This document shows positions 49,101 through 61,292 of a DNA stretch of 64,000 bases, piece by piece. Position 1 is the first letter of the stretch, and each line of letters opens with the position of its first letter. The position numbers were made by a program, and so were the translations under genes. Under the pieces are notes generated by a model. That model had not been told where the DNA came from. It worked only from the letters and a program-made list of their open reading frames with translations, and made no database searches. This stretch comes from Paramecium pentaurelia (lineage: Eukaryota; Ciliophora; Oligohymenophorea; Peniculida; Parameciidae): NCBI GenBank assembly GCA_905183005.1, contig CAJJDO010000006.1, forward strand, positions 729,781-793,780, read 5' to 3'.

Positions 49101-52100
49101 AGGATTTGCTGGAATTGATGCAGGAACATAACAACTAGTTTGAGTTGATTATGAACAAGTATTGGTTAAAACGTTCCATTCACAAACAAGATTTGAATTT
49201 TCAATATTAATACAAGCATATTTATTTAATAAACTACAATCATTTAAATTTGTAAGATCTATTAATTATTAACATTAATTATCTATCCATCCACAATTTA
49301 TAGTTAAGATATCACTTGTTATTACAATGCAACTTTATTTATTTAAATATTGACATCCTTAAACATTTACATAATTTGCCGTATTAAGTAATCCACATTT
49401 ATAATTATAAATATCATAATAATAGATATTTCCTGTTAATTAAGTACATCCATATAGATTTAAATTTGCATTAAAAACACTTGAAGAAGTACAAGTAGTA
49501 GTTGGATCATTAGGATTTCCTAATAAACAAGAAACATTAGCTCTAATAGCACATTCAATATTAGTAGTAAAATCAGAACAATTATTAATTTCTTTTAATA
49601 TTTTACATTTAGAAGTTGATTATTAATACATACATTTTTAATTATCTTAATTGCTTATTTTAGTACATCCAGAATAATTGATTGTATAAGATTAAACATC
49701 TTAACAAATTTAAGTTGTTACATCTTAACAATTAGTACCATCCCAATAACAAGCTAATGAATCTGAAATATCTTATAAACATAATTAATTAGATAATCCA
49801 GAACAACTTAAACTTTATGTTTTATCAATACAAAAATATCCAAATTAAAAATCACAATTTTCATATTTTTAACACATCATTTTACTATATTACATTAAAT
49901 GTGGACATTAACTTGGATTATTATTTGTATTTTAACATCCTAAATTTTAATTATAACTACATATTACTTACCATTAATTTAAACAATCAAATTAATTTAA
50001 AAATACATTACAATTTATTGAATCATATTTAATTTAATTATTCTAAATACCTTTAATTAATGTTAAATCAACACAATTCATTTAATCAAAGTCATATTTA
50101 CAATTTTGAAATTATCTACAAAAATTATAATTTGTTGATTCATAAATATCACATTTAGTGAGTATATTTTATGTGTAGCATTTATTATTTTTAAAAACAC
50201 ATTTAAAATATAAATTATTTGCGCATTACTCTTAAGTCAACTAATATTCACATTTATCTTTTGATATTGTTTAACACTTGGAATTGAAGAATTAACAATT
50301 CATATTAGCTTGTAAACATACTGCTTTACCAATTTGTGGACTATTACAACTTGTAGGTGAAATCTATGAGGGTAATAAGCTATAACAACTAAATTAATTA
50401 GCATAACAATTATCCAATAATGAACAACTTTAATAATCTTAATTAGCACATGAAAGAGTCAAATCTATTCTTCTGTCTTAGCAAACATTATCTTCTTTGA
50501 TAAATTATTATACACAATTTCTACTTGAATTTAGGCAAGCCCATTTATTTAAATTACTACAACTTTCATTTCGTAATGTAGCATCAACACAGACATAATT
50601 TACAAATGCACATTATCCATATGTTTAACTTAGACATACCCATTTATTGATTCCTAATGCATTACATGCAAAACGAGCAGTTGCTAGTGCCAAAACACAT
50701 TTTTGTAAATTTTAATCATAAAGGCATGGATAAATAGTCTTACCATAAATTTAAGCACAAACTTAAGGATTAAATTAAGTTTCTATATTTTAAAAAAAAT
50801 TATAGTTATAGGTGTAATCGCCAACAATATTACCACATGGAACATAAGCTGTAATAACTTCACCACAACGTACATCATTGTAGGAGTTCCAAACTTAATT
50901 GATCTACTAACAAACTTTTCCTCTGACATGTTTACAAGTTTAAAAATTAGCTTACTCACAATTAATTGTACCAAGTTAAAAATTCCAATATTTATGAGTT
51001 AGATCTATAGAGATGCATTATAAATCTTTATAGATACATGTACCAGTAGTATAAGCACTACATCTATGAATATTGATATTGTAATCTAACTTACAGCCTG
51101 TTATAGTTGATACTGAAGATTAACAAGCTGAAGATATTGAATTATATTCACAATAATATTATGGACTTAGATAACCTGAAATTTCAGCTGCTATGCCAAC
51201 ACAACCCCACATATTAATTGGTTGTGATTCTAAGCAATTCATCCTTTCTTTAATGTACATACATTGATTATTCTTCCAAATACATTATTCTCCTGGTGTC
51301 ATAAGACTTAAGCATGCAGATTTACTGAGATAGTAACCTTCACATTTTTAATTTTATTATTAAAATTATCTGCATTTACTGGTAAAATAGCAGCTACTTT
51401 TACTTGCCTGACAAGCGTATTTATTAAATAAATCTGAACAATTATTAGGTTAAGTTTCAACTAACTCACAATTTTAATCATTATATCTACATTAATTAGT
51501 TTCTTATGAAATACACACAGATTTTGTAACAGATTTATATGATTGACAAGGTTCTCTAAATAGAAGCACTTCAACACATTTAGATCCAAGCCATTAACAT
51601 TTTTAATCTTCTAAAGCTAAACATGCACTTTTTGAAATTCCAGGAGTTGTACAAAAAATTGATGAGGTTAGTGATACACAACTAGCTATAGATACATCAT
51701 AAATGCAATCATTAAATTAAGAACAACAATCAGGAGAAACACTCTACATCTAATTGCAAGAAGATTTTATAACTGCCTTTTCACATCTTTACATTTAAAT
51801 ATTCCAATAACATTTTTAAGTTATTAAACATAATTCTTTACCAAAATTTCCTGGATCTTCATTTTCACAACTAATAGGACTTTAATCATTAGTACAAATA
51901 TAATTCTTATATATATGTTTTCCTTTTGAATTCATACAAAGTTCTCTATTCACAACATATTTTGTAGGAAAAGATTCAAAAACTTTTAATGTTGGAATAG
52001 TTAATATATTTAGACAACTTTTATCTTCATCAATCCAAATGCATTCTTATCCAAATGTTTTAATGTTTCCACATAAATATTTAGAAGTAGCTTCTGAACA

Positions 52101-53558
52101 TTTTAGATTGAAAAGTTAATAATATTTTATCTAATAACAACGACTCTCTATCGAATCCCATTAACATAGTTAAGCCATATTTTAACAATATTATTAATTC
52201 AAACCTGGATGATTACAACCATATTTAGGAATACATCCATGAAATTATTATCCTTCATTGATCCAATTACAATATGAGAGATCACAATCACTTTATTAAG
52301 GTACAAAACATTTTGAACTACATATTGGAGGAGATTCATCAAAATCTAAATAGACTCCAATCATTTGATTTGAATTTAAGATACAATCTTTATAGGTTTA
52401 ATAAACTTAAACATTTGATAAACATCCTTAAGCATAAATTAATTAATTTTAAGAAGCAACACATGTAACTAATTGTTCGTTTTAACCATGTTTAATAACT
52501 GGATAGCAATTTAAATTAACAATAGCACATTCTTATAAATTCAATTGATAACAATCTATTTTATATTCTTGTAAAAATGAAGGATTTGTTAGAATAGTTA
52601 CATCATCATAATAAACACATCGATGATTTATAAAGATACCTCCTTAATATCTGCAATAAATTTTATTTACTCCAATAGATTCCTTTGTTTTTGAAAATAT
52701 TAAATTATAATCATCATCATCAGCTATTTATATTGCAATACATCCTTCTCGTTTTCTATCACTTATTTTTACTATTAAATTATTTAAACAATTTTACAAT
52801 TTTTAATCTGTTAACCTTGAAGATCATTTAATATATACCATTAAAAATAAGATACTTAATTTGGTGCATCACAAACAGTATAAACATAATTATTTGCTAA
52901 TGAACCTGTTTCATAATTAGTATCAGAATCTTTCTTACCCAATCCTAAATCAAAATTATAAATATCCTCAGATTCCTATACAAAATCAGGTTTATATGAA
53001 ATTACATCCCAAATTATAGAACTATGAATTATTAAGTAGTCTAAATAATTTTCTTTATTAATTACTCTCAATTCTACTACAAACAGATGCACTATATAAA
53101 ACATCTTAAAAATCATCCTAATAACTCTCTTAAGAGGCTGTTTTACATTAATATGTTAATGCATCCCAAAAACATAATTGATCAATATTAGTTATATCTA
53201 AACAAGCATGTTTAGTTATGGCATCATTACAAGTTAATACTGATGGTTCAATAACTGGTTGACAAACATTGTTAAAGATACCTAATTTATTTTATATTAA
53301 TATACATCTGGCTTTCTCGTTCAAAGTATTGGATAATTATTTTACGCATGCCATTTTGTTTAAAAACCTTGAACACCCAAGTTATAAGTTTTTGGTGAAT
53401 TCACAATACTCCTAATTCCAATAACCTATATTATTTTTTAAAATTCAAATACATTAGCTATCAGTACTCAAAATACAATCTGCATAAGTTCGATATTCTA
53501 GACATTTGTCTATAGAAAAAACAATTAGAACTAAATTAGAAAAAAGAAGGAAATTCAT
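46176..53558 (-). CDS. Giant cysteine-rich surface-antigen-like protein 2
   Basis: 2426-residue paralogue of the neighbouring gene, one residue longer. Signal peptide (MNFLLFSNLVLIVFS), then DKCLEYRTYADCI (paralogue 1 has DKCIEYRTYNDCI), the same N-terminal domain (YFQWYILN), the long cysteine-rich array and a hydrophobic GPI-type end (HSNFLLLIPIFFAVVF). Four introns (53426-53452, 53282-53305, 53041-53065, 52772-52797); three lie at the same places as in paralogue 1 and 53041-53065 is extra. I checked 46176-48720 for in-frame TGA and found none. Expected at the cell surface; members of such families are often expressed one at a time, but nothing in the sequence shows which is active. Confidence 0.72.
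48721..50017. repeat. Near-identical tract shared by the two surface proteins (copy 2)
   Basis: Partner of 41033-42329. Its left edge is sharp: before 48721 the two genes do not align closely. Confidence 0.85.
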
Positions 53559-53931
53559 TTGTTAATTTAAAATTTAATCAGTCTTAAATCTATTCAAAAT
53601 AAACTTAAGAAATTATAATAAGATAACATCTAAACATTAAAGCACTAAATTTTTAACTCAGATTGAATTAAATCAAAAATTTTTATAAAAAGAATAAAAG
53701 ATTAACATATGATAATTTAATTATTTCGAGAAAGATATTCTATTTTAATGAGAAAAGTTACCCTAAATTCAATAGAATTTTTTAAACAAATAGATTCATC
53801 TTATTCAAATACTATAATGTATCATTATTTTATAAAGGTAAGTGATATTTGTTATTAATAATAACAATAATTAGATTATTTTAAATATATTTATTAACTA
53901 ATTATATTAAATATTAATAATTATATAAATA
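53559..53931. other. Divergent intergenic region
   Basis: About 370 bp between surface protein 2 and a plus-strand small gene; should hold both promoters. No motif singled out. Confidence 0.45.
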
Positions 53932-54336
53932 ATGTCAAATTAGGATATTGATTTCCTTACAGTAACTCCAGAAGTTAGAGAATTATATTCCATTCCTACA
54001 GATTAAATGATAGTCGAATCTTATAAATTCAAGATTAATACAGAATGCTTATCATTTAGTCAAAAATTTTTTAATTCTAATGTAATAAAGAAATAATAAA
54101 ATAATGCTAGTTTATTTCACCAATTGCTGCAGTTATATCTGCTGGTATATGCACTATCTCATACATATAATTGAGATAACCAGCTGGAGATGTTGCAAGA
54201 CAAATCAGATTTGAGAGAATGAATCCAGCCAAAAGAATGGTTCTGTAAATTATATTAATTATGATATAGCCGAGGAATACCAGCTTTATCTTTGTTTGCC
54301 ACAGTATATTTTGCTAGATAATGCAAACCATATTGA
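53932..54336 (+). CDS. Small two-helix membrane protein
   Basis: 116 residues. A polar N-terminus (MSNQDIDFLTVTPEVREL), a hydrophobic segment (ISPIAAVISAGICTISYI), a basic loop (RQIRFERMNPAKRMVLR) and a second hydrophobic segment (GIPALSLFATVYFARQ). The hairpin topology with a basic loop recalls HIG1-type mitochondrial respiratory-supercomplex factors, but I cannot confirm the family signature. Introns 54082-54110 and 54245-54269. Its stop lies 21 bp from the possible C-terminal extension of the convergent coiled-coil gene. Confidence 0.7.
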
Positions 54337-54579
54337 TAAAATATATAAAAAAAAGTATCAGAATTATTATTATTTAATTACTTGTTTGCTCAGACACTTA
54401 AATAACTCATAATTTATTTATCTTAATATATACTTTGATCTAAAATATGAGAAATAATTTGAGAGTCTCAAAAGTACTTTTATTTAATTGTTCATTTCTT
54501 CATCAAAGAAATTATTAAATTCTTCCATTAAATTTATTATTAAAATTGAATATATATGTTTAATACTATCAGTAAACTA

Positions 54580-57500
54580 TCAATTATTTTTAGATTTAAT
54601 ACTATTTTGATCAAAAAGATGCTTCTTTTGTGATAAATTTTGAGAACTATTTGACAATTTTCTCTCTGGATTTTAATTAAAGTTGTAATTTTGATTATTT
54701 GATAAATCTCCTATCATTTATTTTAATTTTGAAATTTCTTTCTAATATGCTATATTTTCCCTCTCTAATTCATCAATCTTTTTACTATTTTTAGATGTAA
54801 TAAAACCTGGTTTTAGTTATTCAGCTTGAAAATTTTCACATTATTAATTAATAGTAATAACTTATCTTCTTAAAATGATATTATCTTATTATAATTATGC
54901 ATATTATTCCTTAATTTATTCTTTTGTCTAATTATTTTCATCTAATTTCTTAATTAATTTTTAATGATTATCTCTTAAATTTACATTTTCTTTTTATAGC
55001 TCAATAATTATATCATGTAAATCAGCATTTTCATCTTGTACTCTTTCTAATTAGCTTTTCAATTCATTGTTGGCTTATTAAATTGCTTAATTTTTTTACA
55101 TATCTTTATGTTGCTCTTTTTTTTAAATTTCAATCTTTTCTTAACTCATGATTAGTAATTAATTAATTTTATCTATTTCTAATTAATTCATATCATTTAC
55201 ACTTAATTTTTATTATTTAATATTTTATATCTCGATTTCTTTTTAATCTAAAGAAATTTTTTATTTTGAAATAGTTGTTTAAAGATGTTTTTTCATTTAC
55301 TCATACTCTGATTTTTTTAATTCAATTTAAAGATTATTTGATTACTATTCTATTAATAGATTCTAATACTAAAAATTAAGTTTATCTAACTATTAATTTA
55401 ATTATTTAATGATATCACTTTATTATTGTATTTTTTTTTGGAGTAAATTAATCTCATTTTTTCCTGTTTGTATTTCATATGTAGTTAAATTATTGGTTTT
55501 CTTTAAATTTTTATTTTCTTAATCTCTTTATTTAACCTATTAATTAATTAGTTAAGTAAAATGATTACAGCTTTTAAAAGATGTGGGTTCATTATATTCA
55601 TATAGTTCTGTTTATTTTTACTAACATAATTTATTATCATCTTTTAATACATATTTAAACTGTTTTTCATATTTATTTATCTACTCTTTTTAGTTTTCTG
55701 TTATTATCTCTAACTATAATAATTAAGTCTTCAAATTACAAATCTGAGTATTCTATTCTTAATTAATTTGTATTAGTTCATCAATTTATTATTTTTGAAT
55801 GACCATATCCTGATTATTTTACTATAATTTTTAATCTAACTAATTTTATTCTGTATAAGCTAAATCATAAATAATAGGAATAGAATCATTTTCAAGAATA
55901 AGTTAATCAATTTATTATTGCTCATTATAAATATTTTCTTGCTGTTATTCATCCATAAGAATTCTAGATAAATCCAATTTTAAGTTATTACATTTATCAA
56001 ATTTATAAGTATTATCTTATTTCAATTAAGTTAATATTAAATTTTACTTTGAAAATTTATTCTTCAAATCTTCAATTTCCTTTTCTAATTTTTAATTTGT
56101 TTCTTATAACTAAAATAATTATTCTCTCTATTCATTTATAGTATTATTTGCATTTTATAATTGTTGAGTAATATCTTGATCAATTTATTCAAAGTTTATG
56201 ATTTTTTCTACTTTTTATTTTTGTTAAAGATTTTAAATTTACTCTATATTGTTGAAATTATTCATTGGTTTTTCTTATGACTATAAATTATCAATTTATA
56301 GAATAGAGTTTTCTCTATATTGACTAAATTCTTTTTATAAGATAGCATAATTTAATTCTATTTTTTCCCTTAATTAAAATTCTGATTAAAATTAAGATTA
56401 CATCTTTAACATTTGATTTTGTGCTTCATTCAGATTTTTTAAAGTATCATCAAATTAATTCTTAACTTAATGATATTATTTATTGATTTTTTCAATCTCT
56501 AATTTTAAGTCTAGTTCTTATTTTTTCATTTGATTTATTTATATTTCACACTAATCATTTTTATTTTTATAATTAAGGACTTTTTGACTAATGTTCAGAA
56601 TTTCTAATTATTTTTCTTCTAACTGATTTTTCAATAATATGCAATTTTCTTACTCAAATTTAGTCTATTCTTTTAGATTTTCTTATAATAATATTTAATT
56701 TTCTTAGAATTTCTATTCGAGAAGATTATATTTAAGTTATTAATCCTAAATATAAGTTTCATAATGTATTTTTTAAGACTAAAGAGTTTCTTCAAGTCTT
56801 ATAACATCATTTTGTATATTGTTTCTTATTAAATCATTTCTTTTTATTTCATCAACTTAATTGCGAAATTCTCGAAGAAGTTTTTCATTTTTATCAATAA
56901 CATTAGATTTTTCTTACTCTAGTATTGATATTTTTTTAATCGAATCTTAAATAGTTATTTTTTAGAAATTAACCTCATTTTTCAGTTCCTCTAATTCTTA
57001 TAATAATTTATTTTTAGAGATATTGGAGGATGAATAATTTGGTGATTATAAACAATTTTTCTCGAAGTATTTACAATGGTTTTCTTTACTTTGATTTTAT
57101 CCATGTTCATTTTAATTTATCAATTCTGTAATCTAAGATAATGATTTTCGTTATATCATATTATGATCTTTTAATTAATTATGAGTTTTAAATTAATCTT
57201 TTGGATCAATGGATTTATTTTTTTAATCGAATTAGCTATTTGCATCCAAGTTTTCCTAAGCAATAGAATTGAATTTTAATAAAGGAAAACTTTAATTATT
57301 GAATTTTGGAGAACTACTCTCTTTTGTTATTCCTTTACTAGGAACTTAATATAATTTATCTTAATGACAAGGTCTATAAAAAATTTGATTGAATCCTCCT
57401 TCCTAATTAGAATTCCTATTCTAAGAAGTTGAATATTAATCATTTTTTTTTAATTGGTTGCATTTATATGTTTGTAAAGAAGGTTAAGATTATTAAATTT

Positions 57501-58153
57501 AATAGTCCATTTATTGATTCTGAATAAGTATTTATTGTTATTGAAAATAAAGAGAAGTCTAATTATTTTAGTTTTGAGAACGCTCTTGTTCTAATATTTC
57601 TTCAAGTTGTTTAATCTAATTTTATAATTATAGTTTTTCTTTAAAATATTACTATTCCATCATTTCTTTTTGTTGGACTATTTTATCAGATTATGATAAA
57701 TTTCTGGAATGATTTTTAATTCTAATATCCGTTAAGGCTTCTTCTTTTATATCTAATACTTTCTTAAGTCTTTTTATGATATTTTAAAGCTTTACTTTGA
57801 GATTTCTTTTTTAGCAATCTTTAGTTCCCCCTTAAATTTAGCTACAGCCTCAGTTTATTGACTAACTTATTGCATTAGATTTTTATTTTCTTGGATCAAA
57901 TTTTCACATTTTAATTTTGCTGAAGAATCTTATTCAAGATTAAGAATTCTGGTTTCTAATTCTATCAACTATTATTCACTAAGTGTATTTTTAGGAGATT
58001 CTTTATTGAATATTGTAGAATGATTCAAACTTGCCACTAATAGTTATTTACTTTCTGTCTACCTCTGTCAACTATCACTGGAGTATTCATTATGGGCATA
58101 GGAACTGGAGGTAGTGATTTAGAAACTTACAATGGAGTAACAGCCATTCTCAT
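54580..58153 (-). CDS. Large coiled-coil protein (1173 aa)
   Basis: Almost continuous heptad-repeat helices with very high Gln, Lys, Glu and Asn; N-terminal ~70 residues Pro/Ser-rich (VSKSLPPVPMPIMNTP), a gap of low-complexity Asn/Gln near residues 250-400, then coiled coil to the end. Reminiscent of basal-body or cortical fibre proteins, but no specific family is recognised. Introns 58037-58062 (TAG) and 57770-57795 (AAG). The model ends SKNN at the first TGA, but the same frame continues open for 74 more codons to 54358 with coding-like sequence (LMEEFNNFFDEEMNNQIK). Confidence 0.8.
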
Positions 58154-58324
58154 TAAATCTAATATTATTATATTAATATTTTAAAGGTAAAACAAAATAT
58201 ATATATATTATCTGACAATTTTTTATTGTTTTCTCTATTTAATTTCTTAGTGTATATGTAATAATATATGTAATTGACTTGTATTTATAATGATATTGAT
58301 AATGTACTCATTTTTTAATTAAAT

Positions 58325-58762
58325 TCATTTTTCTTAACTCTTTTTTAATTCACTCACATAGACTGCCTCACAAGCATCCAAATATGTATTTACTAAAGTT
58401 CTATACTTCACAAACATGTTATATTTGGCTAATTCATACTAAAATAACCCTATAGCTCCTCCAACACATGCACCATATAATAACAAAGGTGGTTTTGCCA
58501 TTTTCGATAGTCTTGTATAGAAGAGAGCATTTCCTTCTGGAGACTGATTTAAATTTTTTGAATGCATACTTCAAGAGGGTTTCTGAAGAATTTTGGGAAG
58601 CTCAAAAATCTAGTGGATGCTAGGATGACAGCTGAAATGGCAAATGCTGCGGCAGGATATGTAAAAACCAGACGATATTTTTCATTCAGAAATTCGATAT
58701 CTAAAAGATATAATTAGTAACACACCTTCTGGAGAAATTTGATATTGAGTTTCAGTCTCCAT
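58325..58762 (-). CDS. Small two-helix membrane protein
   Basis: 128 residues: acidic start (METETQYQISPED), hydrophobic segment YPAAAFAISAVILAS, a loop with an arginine-rich stretch, a Gly-rich hydrophobic segment LLLYGACVGGAIGLF, and a helical tail ending ELKKSQEK. Unrecognised; the Gly-rich second helix suggests helix packing in a mitochondrial or ER membrane complex. Both introns are unusual: 58701-58725 starts GTGTG, and 58544-58569 ends CAG. The spliced frame is whole and joins the two hydrophobic segments. Confidence 0.65.
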
Positions 58763-58811
58763 AAATAATTAATAAACAAAAAAGAGTCACAACTTTTGAA
58801 CAAACTAATTG

Positions 58812-59063
58812 TCAGCGACGAATTCCAATAAGTTTAATTTCGTTATCTCTTTCTTCCTCTTCATTCTCTTCATAAATGCTCCACATACGAGAGGCTTCCA
58901 AATATCTTGAAGATCTGGGTGAACTATTTCTTGGAGAACCTTATCTATTTGATTCTATATATTTTTTTATTTCATGGACCATATATACTTATTTTCCCTT
59001 TACAGAAGAACGATAAATGGCCTGCAGTTAAAACATCAATTCTGATTGAGATTCGAGTACCAT
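58812..59063 (-). CDS. Small hypothetical protein with acidic tail
   Basis: 83 residues, intronless: MVLESQSELMFQLQAIYRSS, a basic/aromatic middle, a Ser/Arg/Pro motif (RQGSPRNSSPRSSRYLE) that looks like a phosphorylation cluster, and an acidic stretch (YEENEEEERDNE) before a basic end. Unrecognised; probably disordered and regulatory. Confidence 0.6.
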
Positions 59064-59536
59064 AACTAAAATTAAAAATTGAAGTACATTTTAAATCATC
59101 CTTCTCTTATTTATTAATTAGATCCTACTAAAATAGTAATGATATGATTTTGAACATATCGTAATAAAAATGAGATTATTGCATATATATTTATAATAAT
59201 TTTGTATATCATCAATTTAGAAAATCTATTCCTATGCAAGATAGATAAAAATTCTTTCTTATTAGTAAAGTTTGAATCAAAGATTTTGTTTCATTTCACA
59301 TTCCTTCAATATCAAGATTAATTTTCTTTGATGTCTAAATCAATAAACCTTTTTTTGATCATATATTTAATAGAATAACTGATATTGTATGAAAATATCA
59401 AAAGATCTATATTAATATATATTTTTCATCTCATAAAAATCACTTATTTATGCTAAGTGATTCATAAATTAAAGTTTAAAATTTATAAAGATACATAATT
59501 TTGAAAAGAAAGCATATATTCGTTTATATACAAATT
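59064..59536. other. Intergenic
   Basis: About 470 bp of AT-rich sequence between two minus-strand genes; no coding signal. Confidence 0.5.
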
Positions 59537-61135
59537 TCAATTTTCTTAGATCAAGATTTCTGGGCCACTACTAAAGTATAGAGTAGATATAAATTTCCAA
59601 ACAAATTTATTAACCAATATAAAATCTTTATCTATTTAGAGATTGTCTTTCAATTGATTATCTTGCAATGATTTAATTATTACTTATTGAAGACTTTTTG
59701 AGTTCTTAAGTAAAGCATTATTATTTATATAAAATATTCCATATTTATTTTTGTCAGTAAGTCTCTAAAAATATTTTTATAAGTCTCTACTATTAACCAT
59801 ATTACATTTTGATAATTCATTTATTGACATAAGTTCTTAAACATATTTTAATTCAACTTGACAAACATCTAGATGTTATTTATGATTTCTGATATAATCT
59901 ATTGTTTCTAATACTTTTTTTTTTAAGTCTTATTCATCTTAGTAATTATTGGAAACAACAATATTGTCCATCTTATACATGGTTTAAGAATCAAGTAACA
60001 ATTTATTAATTGTTTACAATTAAGCTATTAATTAATTAAGATAAAATTTAGAAAAGTTTTAGTTTTCTTATGTTTTTTTACTAAAATGTAATTACTTTTT
60101 TTATTATTCTTAAAGGGCTTATTAATTGAATTAATATAATTATTCAGCATATTTATATTCCAACCATTTTAATTAATTCTTTATATGATCTATTTCATTA
60201 TTAAACTCTTTCCAAAGAGGATGATTTATTGTTTTTTCATCTAAATATTTCTAAATCTATAATTGTTCTTTGTCTTATTTTTATAATGGTTTATATAATT
60301 CTTCTTTTTTTTCAGGTTCATATTTATTTATAATCATATTAACTTTTGGTGTTTCAAATACTGGTTCTTGATTCTCATTTTAATTCCTTAATTTGTTATA
60401 TAAATTATGATATTTTTCAATTTAACTTTCTAAAAATTCTATTTTCTTCTTCTATTCATCTATTTCTATCTAATAATTATTATTGAGCTTTTCAACTTCC
60501 TAACCTATGTCTTACTTTACCAACAAAATCTCTTTTGATTCAATCTGACAAATTTTTTTTGGTTCTTCTTAAGTTACAATTTCAGCCTAATCATTTTGAT
60601 TTAATTCTTTCTCTATTATTTTTTGATTAAAAAGAAGGCTTGTTTTTTATAAAATTTGAGCATATTTACTAATATAATTTTACCATTATTCATTGACTCT
60701 AGGTTAGAATTAATCACCTTATTTGATAATATATACTCCTAATTTAACAGCAATTTATCTTAAATCATCAATATTAAATTAACTAGCCTCTTTAATTTAA
60801 TTAAGCCAATTGATAACTTTATCTGAACTGTAGTTCATGGATTCTACTAGTTTTTCAATGTTTTCAAGTATTTTATTGACTTAATTTCTAAATTGATTTA
60901 ATGTATGCATAAAGTCAATCTTTAATTGTTACTTCATATCATCATCATTATTTCCATTATTCAATTTATCAAGTAGTTCTTCCGCTAATTCAAAGTCAAT
61001 AAAATTTCCCCCCATACATGAAGAGCATCCTATTCTCAACTCCAAAGAACAATTCTATCCAATGTTTAAATATTTTATGGGTTTCTTATGCATAGGACAA
61101 GAAATCTATTGAGTTTTTTCTGCTATTCTAAACAT
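59537..61135 (-). CDS. B-box-like zinc-binding coiled-coil protein
   Basis: 532 residues, intronless. The N-terminus (ISCPMHKKPIKYLNIG, then CSLELRIGCSSCMGG) has the Cys/His spacing of a B-box-type zinc finger; this N-terminal Cys/His start followed by a coiled coil is a common ciliate architecture. The rest is helical, with Lys/Glu/Gln heptads (about 60-420) and a C-terminal globular part that may form a small domain (IFYINNNALLKNSKSLQ). No RING is visible, so ubiquitin-ligase activity is not supported. Confidence 0.72.
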
Positions 61136-61292
61136 TTTCTCAAATTATTAAAATAATAATAAAATTAATACATAAATTTTAATAAATAATTATTTTATTT
61201 TACGTTAAATCAGTCATAAATGGAGTTGTAAAGGAATCTTAAAAATTTAAGTTAAGTATAATTTAAAAGATATTGTAACTTATTATTAATAA

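Noticed and set aside
38476..53558. CRISPR or satellite array
   Set aside because: Repetition here comes from cysteine-rich protein periods and a tandem gene pair, without regular short direct repeats and spacers.
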